Positions 51,063 through 60,600 of a stretch of DNA of 64,000 bases are shown one piece after another (positions within the stretch are counted from its first letter, which is position 1; the number at the start of each line of letters is the position of its first letter). Both the position numbers and the translations under genes were made by a program. Origin of the DNA: Pseudarthrobacter defluvii (GTDB lineage: Bacteria; Actinomycetota; Actinomycetes; Actinomycetales; Micrococcaceae); contig NZ_JAUSYG010000001.1 in the NCBI RefSeq assembly GCF_030816725.1, forward strand, positions 2,356,001-2,420,000, written 5' to 3'. The notes below the pieces were generated by a model. That model made no database searches and was not told the origin of the DNA. It was given only the letters and a program-made list of their open reading frames with translations.

Positions 51063-53581
51063 TTAGCGCCCGGGGTTCAATTTGTACTCAGATACACTCC
51101 GCCATGCCTTTTGCTCTGTCCTATACCCCAAGGCCCCTGCGAGCTCTGCAAGATCCTTGGATGTCTTCAATTCGACAAATTCCTGATGGCTGCGCGCGGC
51201 CACGATCACGTCAGTTAGGAGTCTTTCGCGTTGGCCTTGGGTCGGCTGAACTGCCTTAGTTGTGAACGTCGAACTTAGCGTCCGGAGGAGCAAGTTGTAC
51301 GCATAGTAGTCACGCTTTTTCAGGTGTCTCCTGAGTAGCTCCACCGCAGGAATGACCTGAGTGGGATCAGAAAGTTGATAAAGGACGTCAAACCTAAGTT
51401 GAAGGTCTGGATCCTGCCAACTCGCGACGTCACTCGGCCCGTAGTTCAACAACTTGCGAGCAACCTTGAGCTCACCGGCCGTTCTCATAGCCCTGGCTGC
51501 AGTGCGCCATGCGCCGTTGACAGCCCCCCCGAGGTGGACTGCTATTTCCATCAATTGATCCTTGGGAAGACCTCCCCTCTCTAGTTCTTGAGCAACTCGA
51601 AGGAAGAAATTAGTCAAGTCAAGCGTTTCTGAATCAATAGCAGCGGTCTTGAGCGGCCCCAGGAGCTGCAGATATTCCCTGTCTGCCAATATCTCGCTGC
51701 TCAACGCGTGATGCCGGACGCGGCTCGCTCCAAAGTTGAAGGCAGCGGCGGGAACATTCACCCAGCGAGGATCTTCCCTGCCCTCCGGACGTAAAACTTC
51801 CACCATGCTGCTTACGAGCAGTTCTTCAACGGCAGCTTCCACGTCAAGGTTTTCCTGGTTTGCGCTCCTCCGCTGCACCGCATCCAATGCGGCAAGCGGA
51901 ACTACGCTGCGCCAACTGCAAAGCAGGAGGAAGGTGCGCTGGGCTCGAAGACTCAGACGCTCGAATGACCGCTGAAACAACGCATCAAGAATATCCTCCT
52001 TCTTGGCGAGAACGCGCTCAACCTTGTTCGGTATTTTGCCCTCTCTAGCAATATCGCCCAGCACTATTTTCACAACATACGGATGGCCAAAAGTCTCACG
52101 ATGAAGTGAACGAGGAAAGGCTGGGTTGGAATTTAGGGTTGCCACAATACCTAGACGACTGGCGGTTGTTTCAACCAATTCTTGGAACTCATCAAATTCC
52201 ATCCCCCCTATATCGATGGGGTATTGTCCTTTGAAATCGGTGAATCGGGTCGTTATGAGAAGCTTATTAGGCAGACGAAGATTGGACTTGAGTGAAGCAA
52301 AAAGCGCGGCCGGCTCGAGAATGGTTTCAAAGTTATCGAATACAAAAAGAGTCCGATCATCGATATTTCCGCGAAGGGCTGCTTTGAACGCTTCCGCTGG
52401 CTCATCTACGTTATAGCCCATTTCCTTTACAAGCTGGGCATAGGCGCCAGCTGCATCCCCGAAGCTCAAGACCTTGGGCTTCACGGGCACTGCCCCTTCA
52501 GCATCCATGAGATCGACATCCCTGGCGCTGAACCACAGTATAAGATCGAAGTCTCCACGCTCCGCAACAGTATGCAGGACTTGAAGAGCAGTTGATGTCT
52601 TACCGATCCCGCCAGGTCCGCCCAGTGTGATTATCGGATCAATCTCTGAATTCAAAAGTTCATCGAGGAGTTCATGTTCAAGTTCCGATCTTTCTACGTA
52701 GTCGGACTTACGCGGAGGAAGATTCCCCCAGGTGGCCCCTTGGAGGTCCAACTGAGCGAGGCCCTCCGACTCACTCGGTGACAGTAATGTAGGCTCAACA
52801 CTGTAAGCGTGCCCATTGCATCTTTTATGTGATCCAGTAACATAGGACAGCGCCTCAAATGTATGGTCCTTGTCCTTGTAATGGCCGTTCGCGAAAAATA
52901 CATCGGTTCCGCCGGGCAAGGCCTCTACTAGATTAACCGGCAGCGCCTTTTCACCATGCAAAATGAAAAGTCCGCCTGTAGGAAGATTTGCTGGCAATTC
53001 GCGATCAAGCGAAGTAAGGGGGAGATACCTTACTGACCCCGTATGTGTCTCGTGAGCTAGGACCCAGGGGAGATTCAGAAGTCGTAACTCTCTTGACAGC
53101 AGAAACAAGGCGTCGGCCAGTGGGGTCACCGCGCTCGACACTTGTCCTAGAACCTGGGCCCCATGGTCATACTTATTCCTGATGTTCGTAAAACGGGTAA
53201 AAAAGGAAATAATGGCCGATTTCTCCGTTCGGATAGAGCCACTTGGTACGCCCAATGATTGTTCTGTGGTCTCAAGCAGTCTTAACACATGGGCCTGCCA
53301 CTCCTCTGCGGCGACACTGAATCGCTGCGTAACTTGCGCCATGAGTGAACTCGCGTCTTTTCTGAAGGCGGTTTTCGCCGGACCGGTAACCAAACGCTGT
53401 AGCTCATATGACCAGGCACCAACACCCGTAGCCCGGACAAGGCTGTACTCGGCCTCGTAACGGAAATGGTGGTCACGCTCGTTGTCGAGCAGAGACAGGG
53501 CGTTGACTAGCGCTACCTTCGTTAGCATTTCCCCATAACGAAGCAAGGCCTTGAAGTACGCAACATCTCCGTCAACCGCTT
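51063..53581 (-). pseudogene. HEPN-STAND NTPase gene, main part, 5' end cut off by an IS
   Basis: About 838 codons are open up to the IS edge. The N-terminal helical domain has FTNIRNKYDHGAQ, the RxxxxH active-site motif of HEPN RNases. A STAND/NB-ARC NTPase follows with Walker A ITLGGPGGIGKTSTALQVL and Walker B RTLFVFDNFETILEPAA. A helical-repeat C-terminal half follows. This layout is that of Avs-like or NACHT-like antiphage sensors with an RNase effector. Joining across the IS (removing one CTT) restores an in-frame start at 54870 and a protein of 853 residues. A TTG at 53546 could give a shortened product lacking about 25 residues, so partial activity is not excluded. Confidence 0.85.
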
Positions 53582-53647
53582 GGGACTGCCCCCAGTTTTG
53601 TTGACTCCTTAACCTAGCGAGCTTGTGCTCGTGGAAGGATGTTGACC

Positions 53648-53929
53648 ATGCCCACGGCTTATGGGGCGGAGTTCCGCCAGGATGTTATTGATGTGGCCCG
53701 CAAGGGCGAGGCGCCGCTGGCGCAGATCGCGAAGGACTTCGGGCTCTCGGTCACGACGTTGAAGCGCTGGATTGCCATCGCCGAACGTAAGGAATCCGGG
53801 GCCGGCCCTGCGGCCGCGGAGTCGGCCGAGATGCGGGAGCTGAAGAAGCGGAACCGGTTGTTGGAGCAGGAGAATGAGATTCTGCGCCGGGCGGCTGCCT
53901 ATCTGGCAAGGGACATCAACCCAAAATGA
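53648..53929 (+). CDS. IS3-family OrfA (helix-turn-helix protein)
   Basis: This is a 93-residue protein with an N-terminal HTH (VIDVARKGEAPLAQIAKDFG, then LSVTTLKRWI) and a C-terminal leucine zipper (LKKRNRLLEQENEILRRAAA). AAGGA precedes ATG 53648. The stop overlaps the orfB start as ATGA, so orfB can be made by coupled reinitiation. Confidence 0.88.
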   Translation: MPTAYGAEFRQDVIDVARKGEAPLAQIAKDFGLSVTTLKRWIAIAERKESGAGPAAAESAEMRELKKRNRLLEQENEILRRAAAYLARDINPK

Positions 53930-54792
53930 CCTACCCGCTGGTCACGGATCTTGCCGCTGACGGTGTTCCCGTGGCGGTGACCTGCAGGGTGTTGGGATTC
54001 AGCAAGCAAGGCTACTACCGGTGGAGGGCCAGCCCGGTGACAGACCGGGACTGGATCGATGCGCACCTCGTCAACGCCGCCCTGGACATCCACACCGACG
54101 ACCCGGCCTTCGGGTACCGGTTCATCGCCGACGAACTCCCGGAGAAGGGCATCGTGGCGGGCGAGAACAGGGTCCAGCGCCTGTGCAGGGACCACGGCAT
54201 CTGGTCGGTGTTCTCCAAGAAACGGGGCCTGAACCGTAGACCTGGGCCGCCGGTCCACGACGATCTCGTGGAGCGGGACTTCACCGCCGCAGCGGCGAAC
54301 CAGCTGTGGCTGACCGACATCACCGAGCACCCCACTGCCGAGGGCAAGCTCTACCTCTGCGCGGTCAAGGACGTCTATTCCGGAAGGATCGTCGGCTACT
54401 CGATGGACTCGCGGATGAAGTCCTCACTGGCCGTCGCCGCACTGGAGAACGCCGTGCGGGCACGGCGCCCGGAAGGGACCGTGGTTCACTCCGATCGCGG
54501 TTCACAATTCCGGTCACGCCGGTTCGTCGAATCACTCCGTCACCACGGGCTCACCGGCTCGATGGGCAGGGTCGGTGCGTGCGCCGACAACGCCGCAATG
54601 GAATCGTTCTTCTCGCTGCTGCAAAAGAACGTCCTGGACCGTCAGCGGTGGCTCACCCGACAGGACCTCCGGCTGGCCATAACAACCTGGATCGAGAGAA
54701 CCTACCACCGCCGGCGACGGCAAAGACGGCTGGGAAAACTCACGCCCATCGAATATGAAACAATCAACCGGACCGCGCTCACAGCGGCCTAA
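53926..54792 (+). CDS. IS3-family OrfB transposase (DDE)
   Basis: This is a 288-residue transposase catalytic subunit. HTH_21 region HTDDPAFGYRFIADEL, then the DDE integrase core: first D in QLWLTDITEHPTAEGKLYLC, second in VVHSDRGSQFRS, and E in CADNAAMESFFSLLQKN. Full length, with no frameshift seen. Confidence 0.92.
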   Translation: MTYPLVTDLAADGVPVAVTCRVLGFSKQGYYRWRASPVTDRDWIDAHLVNAALDIHTDDPAFGYRFIADELPEKGIVAGENRVQRLCRDHGIWSVFSKKRGLNRRPGPPVHDDLVERDFTAAAANQLWLTDITEHPTAEGKLYLCAVKDVYSGRIVGYSMDSRMKSSLAVAALENAVRARRPEGTVVHSDRGSQFRSRRFVESLRHHGLTGSMGRVGACADNAAMESFFSLLQKNVLDRQRWLTRQDLRLAITTWIERTYHRRRRQRRLGKLTPIEYETINRTALTAA

Positions 54793-54827
54793 GACCCGGA
54801 GTCAACAAAAGCCGGGGCAGTCCCCTT

Positions 54828-54870
54828 CATTCGAGACTCGCTCTTGCATCAGCTCGATAGGCGTACGCAT
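54828..54870 (-). pseudogene. HEPN-STAND gene, separated 5' end
   Basis: ATG 54870 gives MRTPIELMQERVSN, which joins in frame to the main part at 53581 once the IS and one CTT copy are removed (...SNEAVDGDVAYFKAL). The segment ELMQERV...GDVAYFxALLxYGE is what I recall from related actinobacterial genes. Confidence 0.75.
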
Positions 54871-54959
54871 CCACCTAGGCTCGCACAGATTGAGCCTGAT
54901 GTCAGCGGGGCGGGTCAATAGGCACGTTGCGCACGATTCAGGGGCAACTCCCGCGCAGA

Positions 54960-55340
54960 CGAAGAAGTATCTGGATCCCCTACACAATCGGCAGCGCAAT
55001 GATCTGGCCGGCCCAAACACCAGGGAATTTCACACCGCCAAGAGAACACGCGGAAGGAATGTCCTCATCGCCGATCGAATGGATCTCACGCTCGAACGCA
55101 TCCCACTTCACTTCTCAGTGGAAGCGCCAACTTGGAGAGGCAGAGGCAGTACCACCCACAGAGGTTTGAATGGTTAAGCACCACCTTCAGGGGGTACGTG
55201 GATTACTTCCCCTTACACGACCTCATCGAGCCTAGCTCCGAGTGTCAGGAGATCGAGTACTTCCTGAAGCCGAACGGACCGATCCAACCAGGGGCAGTGT
55301 TAAGTCGGGATCTTCCTGCCAAGCCCTGCTCCCCACCTCC
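54960..55340 (+). pseudogene. DUF6994-like pseudogene with two frameshifts
   Basis: Three frames give successive blocks: IWIPYTIGSAMIWPAQTPG, then RTRGRNVLIADRMDLTLERI, then TFRGYVDYFPLHDLIEP and EIEYFLKPNG. In order they match a family recalled as DUF6994 (YTIGG..FP, RG...IADRFDLTLECI, FRGYVxFFLLQDLV). The N-terminal third is absent. Between 55340 and 55628 nothing further is recognised. Confidence 0.5.
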
Positions 55341-55628
55341 TCGCCGCCAGGGAGCACCCCCAAACTAAGTGGGCGAGAATCTGTCGGGAGGGGAGTTCTT
55401 TCAGCCGTGGGAGGATGTCGCTTGGCAAGCCAACCCTGCCCCATCGATGCCGAGCTCGGCTCCTAATCCCGGTCTGAACCTTCATTGGACCACGCTGTGG
55501 TGGTGCACATACCGAATCGAACGCGTACGATCAACGCATGTCAGCCGTCCAGGTTGGGAAAAGCCCATACGATGGTATGCGCATCATAAACATGCGCGCT
55601 CCACGCCATCGTTCAGAGCCGAGTTGCA

Positions 55629-56591
55629 ATGCCGGCCTCTGAGCGAAGGCGCGAGCCGAACTGGAAGAAAAAGCCAGACGGGCTTTTGAAGCTCTTAACC
55701 ACGAAAAGTCGCGGTCGTCTGATTGCTTGGATAGCTGGTCTCTACGCAGTGCCAATCGTTTTGTTCGCGATCCTCTACGAATGGCTGGACCTTCTGCGCG
55801 ACAACGGAAGCCCCATTCAAAACTACGGTCAAGCTCTCTTCTTCAGTCTGATAATCCAGGCGAGCGGAGGATTCTTGGACATTACGACGTCCGGACCTTT
55901 GGGTCGTTCATTAGTTGCTACTCAGGTGTTAATTGGATTTTCGTGGGCTGCCTTCCTTCCTGCCATTATCCTTATTCGCTTAACCAACCCGGACACACGC
56001 AGCCTATATTTCGCCCACAAAATGGCCTTCAATCCAGATACCGGCCAATTCGCTATCCGATATGTTAGCTTCTCCCGCTTGTTGATTTTTAACACCAACC
56101 TCACCGTCTGGGCGCGGATCCCAAAGCCGAATAGTGGGGCTTGGAACAATCTCCCGGTGCAGGTGCGATCTTCTGTGGAGTCGAAGCATCGATTTGGCAA
56201 CATACGCCCAGAGACGCCATTCATCGTCTACACAGACCCCAACAGAGACGCCTTCGCGCGATTTCCGAAAGATATTGAAGAAGTCTTCTTGGATCCGGAG
56301 CACTTCAAGGGGTTCAAAAAAAAGAGCATTAAAAATGACGCAATCGTTACCATCGACGTCGCGGGCGGCACCAATGCGGGTGCAGTCCACGCATTCCACG
56401 AGTACAGGTACAGCGACATAATCTGCGGCGTTCCCGTCAACGTGCAGGATCGTCTCGGAGGACCCAAAGACTGGAGAAAATTCAACCAGTTTTATGACCT
56501 ACGCGATTCTGAAGACGGCCAAGTGAAGTGCTTCCAGTGTCAATACCACCCGAGATGTAGCCTCGTCAATAAGTACGAAGGAGCACCGTGA
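55629..56591 (+). CDS. Kir-like two-helix channel protein with a degenerate filter
   Basis: This is a 320-residue protein. Outer helix GRLIAWIAGLYAVPIVLFAI (about 28-48), pore helix NYGQALFFSLIIQASGG, inner helix ATQVLIGFSWAAFLPAIILI, then a Kir-type soluble domain starting RSLYFAHKMAFNPDTGQFAI with RYVSFSRLLIFNTNLTVWAR. Where KirBac channels have TVGYGD the sequence has SGGFLD, so potassium selectivity is unlikely. The tail ends with CFQCQYHPRC, a possible metal site. The stop overlaps the next start as GTGA. Probably a membrane pore or sensor working with the DUF1704 peptidase. The start at ATG 55629 lacks a clear ribosome site. Confidence 0.72.
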   Translation: MPASERRREPNWKKKPDGLLKLLTTKSRGRLIAWIAGLYAVPIVLFAILYEWLDLLRDNGSPIQNYGQALFFSLIIQASGGFLDITTSGPLGRSLVATQVLIGFSWAAFLPAIILIRLTNPDTRSLYFAHKMAFNPDTGQFAIRYVSFSRLLIFNTNLTVWARIPKPNSGAWNNLPVQVRSSVESKHRFGNIRPETPFIVYTDPNRDAFARFPKDIEEVFLDPEHFKGFKKKSIKNDAIVTIDVAGGTNAGAVHAFHEYRYSDIICGVPVNVQDRLGGPKDWRKFNQFYDLRDSEDGQVKCFQCQYHPRCSLVNKYEGAP

Positions 56592-57703
56592 ACAGCTCAA
56601 TCAACCAGCTGGCTAAAACATACAGTGAGCTAGTGGCGAGGCTGAAAGTCGACCAGTACGAGGTGCCTTTGAACCTGGCAGACGAGGGCAGGCTCGTTGA
56701 GAAAGCCTATCAATCTGGGTTGAGTCATAATCCTGAGTTCCAGTTCACGCCGGTCTCGGAACAGGCGATTGATGAACTCCTGCAATTCCGGATCACCATG
56801 ACTGCATTCGACAACCCCTGGGTTCTTCTGTTGGCCACCACAGTGGACTACATGATTCAAACACTCATGGACTGCCGCGCCCACAACTCGACGGCAATCA
56901 CGACGCGAACCGTTGCAATGTTCGGCGATGTTTCGGCTGCCACTCTGGGCGTGGCCGAGACAGAACTTGAAGCGCCCTACGCGGCAACTACTGAGGAATC
57001 GAACTTGGACGCGAAAGGCCTAGCGGATGTCTTTCGTCGCGCGTTGTCGGCAGTATCGCTTACAGACTGGTCAATAACCGTCGAGCCCCGCATGAACGCC
57101 ATGTTGGATGTAAGCAGCGAGCGTCGCGAGATCCGCATTAGAGGGGGGTCGTTGTTCGGCCGCACCATGGTCACCCGTCTCCTCGTGCACGAAATTGGCT
57201 GTCATGTATTCCGGTCGGCGTCGGGCCAGCGCCAACCGATGCGACTCGCCGGATTTGGGCTGGGCGACTACTTGTCCACGGAGGAGGGGCTAGCTGCCTA
57301 TCTCGAAGATAAAAGTGGTCTCTACGATGCGGTCGACTCGCGGAGGTTTGCTCTGCGATATTTGGCCGCGTCGTGCGCCCTCGAGCACGGGTTCTTTGAC
57401 GTCTATAAGGAGCTGAGAGCACATGCAGATCACACACAAGCCTTTGAGACCGCAGCTCGCTCAAAACGGGGGATAGCAGACACGTCGCAACCCGGCGCTC
57501 ACGTGAAGGACAAAGTCTATTTCGAAGGCCTGAAGCTCGTTTCCGACCACTTGAAAGAACACCCGGACGACCTACCGCTCCTTTACACGGGCAAGGTTTC
57601 CCTGAGCATGCTCCCTTTGGTTAGGGAGTCCATCGGGCGGGGAGAGCTCAATCAGGGCGAATTCCAGCCGGAGCAAATCCCGCTGCTTCTCGCGACTCTT
57701 TAG
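56588..57703 (+). CDS. DUF1704/MATCAP-like metallopeptidase
   Basis: This is a 371-residue protein. LLVHEIGCHVFRSASGQRQP carries the HExxxH zinc motif, followed by YLSTEEGLAAYLEDKSGLY with the third ligand Glu (the 'QEGLA' motif). These are the marks of DUF1704, related to tubulin tyrosine carboxypeptidase-like enzymes. It is of normal length for the core domain. GTG 56588 overlaps the channel stop, so the two proteins are made together. The substrate may be the channel or a cell protein; this is inference. Confidence 0.78.
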   Translation: MNSSINQLAKTYSELVARLKVDQYEVPLNLADEGRLVEKAYQSGLSHNPEFQFTPVSEQAIDELLQFRITMTAFDNPWVLLLATTVDYMIQTLMDCRAHNSTAITTRTVAMFGDVSAATLGVAETELEAPYAATTEESNLDAKGLADVFRRALSAVSLTDWSITVEPRMNAMLDVSSERREIRIRGGSLFGRTMVTRLLVHEIGCHVFRSASGQRQPMRLAGFGLGDYLSTEEGLAAYLEDKSGLYDAVDSRRFALRYLAASCALEHGFFDVYKELRAHADHTQAFETAARSKRGIADTSQPGAHVKDKVYFEGLKLVSDHLKEHPDDLPLLYTGKVSLSMLPLVRESIGRGELNQGEFQPEQIPLLLATL

Positions 57704-58134
57704 TCATCGTCGTCCGTTCTGACCTCTATGGCGTACACCGTGGCAAGTCTGCAGAGCACTTACCTTGCCTGGAATAATCGGTGATCCGCTCGTAATGCCG
57801 TCTTTCGTCCTAGTAAATCCGCTGCCACTACGAACCGCTTCTCCCGAGGTATGCGGCCGGCGGTGCGGCTGAAGAGCTTGGTACCTGAAGCTCCGGAACC
57901 ACAGGGTGCTGCCGCGCCTGGCGGCTTTCAGAGGCTTTGGCAGCACCGCGAACCCGAGGCGACTCAATTCCTTGACTCCTGTTGATGCCGAGGCGATCGT
58001 TGTCTTTGCTTCCCATGTGAAATTCAAGAAGCAGCGGCCCTCGAGGTTCAGGAGTGGACTTCGGTTTTGCTTCGGAGAAAAGGCCGCAGAGGCGGAGTCC
58101 TGGCATGCGAGACTTGCCCCACCTCGAACTCAGC
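57704..58134. other. Intergenic stretch, nothing recognised
   Basis: 431 bases between convergent transcription units. Open frames on both strands show no family character or ribosome sites. Confidence 0.4.
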
Positions 58135-58347
58135 TTATGTGCGTTCGATAAGCTTCTTGAGCTGAGCGTCGTAGACGTAGTCGGTGATCTCGCCGGACAT
58201 GATCATTGCGACGGCCTTGTTGATGATCTCCATCGGCACCACGAACCACTCCGAGGGGTCGTAGTCGCGTCCTTTCCGGTCGACCTGCGTTAGGTCCAGA
58301 CGCACCTCGGCGAACACCCGGTGCAGAAGGTGCTCCAGCCACGAGGC
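58135..58347 (-). pseudogene. C-terminal remnant of a GIY-YIG (T5orf172-type) nuclease
   Basis: In frame after the helicase stop the sequence reads ASWLEHLLHRVFAEVRLDLT, then GRDYDPSEWFVVPMEIINKA and ITDYVYDAQLKKLIER. This is the usual ending of GIY-YIG proteins of the T5orf172/MUG113 group (LExxLHxxF...EWFxVP). The catalytic GIY and YIG parts are missing. Confidence 0.5.
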
Positions 58348-59343
58348 TCAATCATCGCCGTCAAACTTCTTCGTCTTGAAGGTGAAGTTCTGCGCGAGCA
58401 CCTGCTCCATGAGGAGCGATGCGGTGATGGCCTTGAGCATGTTGTTGACCGAGACCTTCACTTCGCCCTGCGAGGCGTCGGGCTCGGCGATGAGGTTCGT
58501 GAACTGCGCGTGGGATTTGCCGGGGCTGTCACGGGTGACCCGGCCGATGATCTGGATGACCTCGGTGAGCGAAGCTCGGTAGCCGACAGTGAGAGCGTGC
58601 TCGGCGAAGGGCCAGTCGAAGCCCTCCTTGGCCATGCCCAGCGCGATGATGATGTCGACCGCATCGCGGTCCTTGGACGCTGCGTGGGCCAGGTAGTGAA
58701 GCGTGTCGCCGCGCTTCTTCTGGTCGGTGTCGTCGACGAGGTCGGCCACGCGGAGGATGGCTCCAGTGTCCTGCCGGTGCACGCGGATGATGCCGGTATC
58801 CGGATCGGTTCCATCGACGTGGCCGATGACGTCGATGATGCGACCGACTTCCTCGAGCTTGTCCTTTGTGGACTCCCCTGAGTTGACGCTCGGAATGTGC
58901 ACGATGGTCTTCTTGTCGAGGTCCAGCACTTCACCGATCGCGTCGGTGTAGCGGCCCTGGTAGAAGTGGTGGCCGATGCCGAGCGAGTGCAGGTGCTCGT
59001 ATCCGTTGAGCTGGTCGTAGTAGTTGAAGGTGACCGGCGTGAACTTTGCTTCGTCCTCTGGCGAGAGCACCGGGACTGAGTCCCCGCGGAAGTAGGATCC
59101 CGTCATCGCGACGATGTGGACATCGCTGCCGTTCATCACGTCGCGCAGGAGAGCGCCGAGCCGGCTCGACTCGGTGTCCGCGGAGACGTGGTGGAACTCA
59201 TCGATAGCGAGCACCGTGCCGTTAAAAGACTCCGGTGCCAACCTCTCGAACGCGAAGCGGAGCGTCGCGTGAGTGCACACGAGCGTTGCCTCCGGCCCCT
59301 CGAGGAAGCTGATAAACGCGTCGACCTTGCCTGCCGAGGAGCC
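58348..59343 (-). pseudogene. DEAD/DEAH helicase of a restriction system, both ends lost
   Basis: About 331 codons are open from the IS edge. Motif II is LAIDEFHHVSADTES, motif III VAMTGSYFRGDSVP, and motif VI EVIQIIGRVTRDSPGKSHAQ. The N-terminal Walker A region is missing, replaced by the IS at 59344. The C-terminus stops at KKFDGDD, where relatives continue for about 200 residues (recalled). It is not expected to work. Confidence 0.82.
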
Positions 59344-59372
59344 TGGTTGGACCCCCGTTAGCAGTCCAGCGC

Positions 59373-60218
59373 CTATGCGATAGCTAATTGGTTTTCTTGC
59401 GTCCAGTTTTCCCAGTAGCGCTTCGGCGTCATGCCGTTCAGGGATCCATGGGGCCGTTCATGATTGTAGATAGCTTTCCATTCGTCGGCCAAATACTTGG
59501 CTTCGGCCATGGTGTCCATGATTTCTCCGGAGAGTTGTTCCCTTCTGAACTGGGCGTTGAAGGACTCGATGAAGCCGTTCTGCCAGGGTGATCCCGGGTC
59601 AATGAAGGCGGTATCCACGCCGGCGGTGTTGCACCACTCAATCAGTGCGGCGGCGGTGAATTCGGGCCCGTTGTCACACCTCACGTAGGTCGGGGCGGTG
59701 CCGGTCTCGGCGATGATGTTCTCCAACACAGCGACCACGTCGGCGGCCTTGAACGACCGGCGCGGAATGACCGCCAGCGCCGTGCGGGTGTATTCGTCGA
59801 TGACGTTAAAGAACCGGATGTGCCGTCCGCAAGAGGTCACATCGGACTGGAAGTCGAAACTGACCACATGCATCGGGTACTGGGCAGTTAGGCGCTTCTG
59901 TTCACCGGCGCCGGGCCCGGTCCGGCGCTTCTTCCTCGCCCGGGGTTTACAGACCAGGCCTTCATCGCGCCAGAGCCGTCGCACCCGCTTCCTGTTCAGC
60001 ACCACGCCGTCCCACTCAGGCTGAGCCAGCAGGTGCCAGCGCACCTTCCGCCAGCCCCACGCGGGGTGCTGCCCGGCGACGGCGCGCAAGGCTGCACGGA
60101 GCCGGGCTTCCTCAAAGCCCATATCGGGCTTCTTCTTGCGGAACGCGGACCGGTTCTGCCCCAGCACCGCGCACGCGAAACGCTCGGACGCCCCGAACTT
60201 CTCCACCGCCATGCGCAC
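59373..60218 (-). CDS. IS3-family OrfB transposase (DDE), copy 1
   Basis: This is a 281-residue protein. HTH_21 part ALRAVAGQHPAWGWRKVRWH, then the DDE core with HVVSFDFQSDVTSCGRHIRF, YVRCDNGPEFTAAALIEW and GSPWQNGFIESFNAQFRREQ. It is read as an OrfAB fusion by -1 slippage at GGGAAAA (60248-60254 on the minus strand), placed in the X XXY YYZ phase just before the orfA stop. Confidence 0.92.
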   Translation of the reverse strand: MRMAVEKFGASERFACAVLGQNRSAFRKKKPDMGFEEARLRAALRAVAGQHPAWGWRKVRWHLLAQPEWDGVVLNRKRVRRLWRDEGLVCKPRARKKRRTGPGAGEQKRLTAQYPMHVVSFDFQSDVTSCGRHIRFFNVIDEYTRTALAVIPRRSFKAADVVAVLENIIAETGTAPTYVRCDNGPEFTAAALIEWCNTAGVDTAFIDPGSPWQNGFIESFNAQFRREQLSGEIMDTMAEAKYLADEWKAIYNHERPHGSLNGMTPKRYWENWTQENQLAIA

Positions 60219-60241
60219 GGCACGACGGCGGGGTTCGGGGC

Positions 60242-60520
60242 TCAGAATTTTCCCTTGGCCACCTCGTTCAGGATGTCGATGGCCAGTTCCTTCTCCGCCA
60301 GCAGCCGCTTAAGCCGGGCGTTCTCTTTCTCCAGCTCCTTGGTCCGTTTGGACGCCTCGGCGTTCTTCTCGGACCCGTACTGGTTCAACCACCGATACCA
60401 GGTCGCCTCGGTAACCTGGAGCTCCTTGATTACCTCGACCATCGGGCGCCCGTCATTGAGCATCTTCTGGCCCTGCCGGACCTTGGCGATGACCTGCTCA
60501 GGGGTGTGTCTGCGTGCCAT
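60242..60520 (-). CDS. IS3-family OrfA, copy 1
   Basis: This 92-residue HTH protein reads RRHTPEQVIAKVRQGQKML, QVTEATWYRWLNQYG, then a leucine zipper (KELEKENARLKRLLAEKELA). ATG 60520 is preferred; AGGAGG lies 13 bases upstream. It ends ...AKGKF at the frameshift site. Confidence 0.88.
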   Translation of the reverse strand: MARRHTPEQVIAKVRQGQKMLNDGRPMVEVIKELQVTEATWYRWLNQYGSEKNAEASKRTKELEKENARLKRLLAEKELAIDILNEVAKGKF

Positions 60521-60600
60521 GATTCGTGAATTTCCTCCTGCGTCCATTCTCGGACACGAAACTCACACAAACACTGGACTTCTATCTGGGGACCCAACCA

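Larger units (their letters stand above)
53582..54824 (+). mobile_element. IS3-family insertion sequence (orfA/orfB), intact
   Basis: 1243 bp with terminal inverted repeats starting GGGACTGCCCC and sharing TTTTGTTGACTCC (left 53582-53608, right 54797-54824). The target duplication is CTT (53579-53581 and 54825-54827). It splits the HEPN-STAND gene. Both reading frames are complete. Confidence 0.92.
59344..60600 (-). mobile_element. IS3-family insertion sequence, complete copy 1
   Basis: 1257 bp. The ends are inverted repeats: left TGGTTGGACCCCC (59344 on), right (minus strand) TGGTTGGGTCCCC (from 60600), both with AGTCCAG further in. Codes for orfA and orfB. It directly abuts a truncated copy of itself at 60601. 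Flanking target duplications are not present, in line with a later deletion. Confidence 0.9.
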
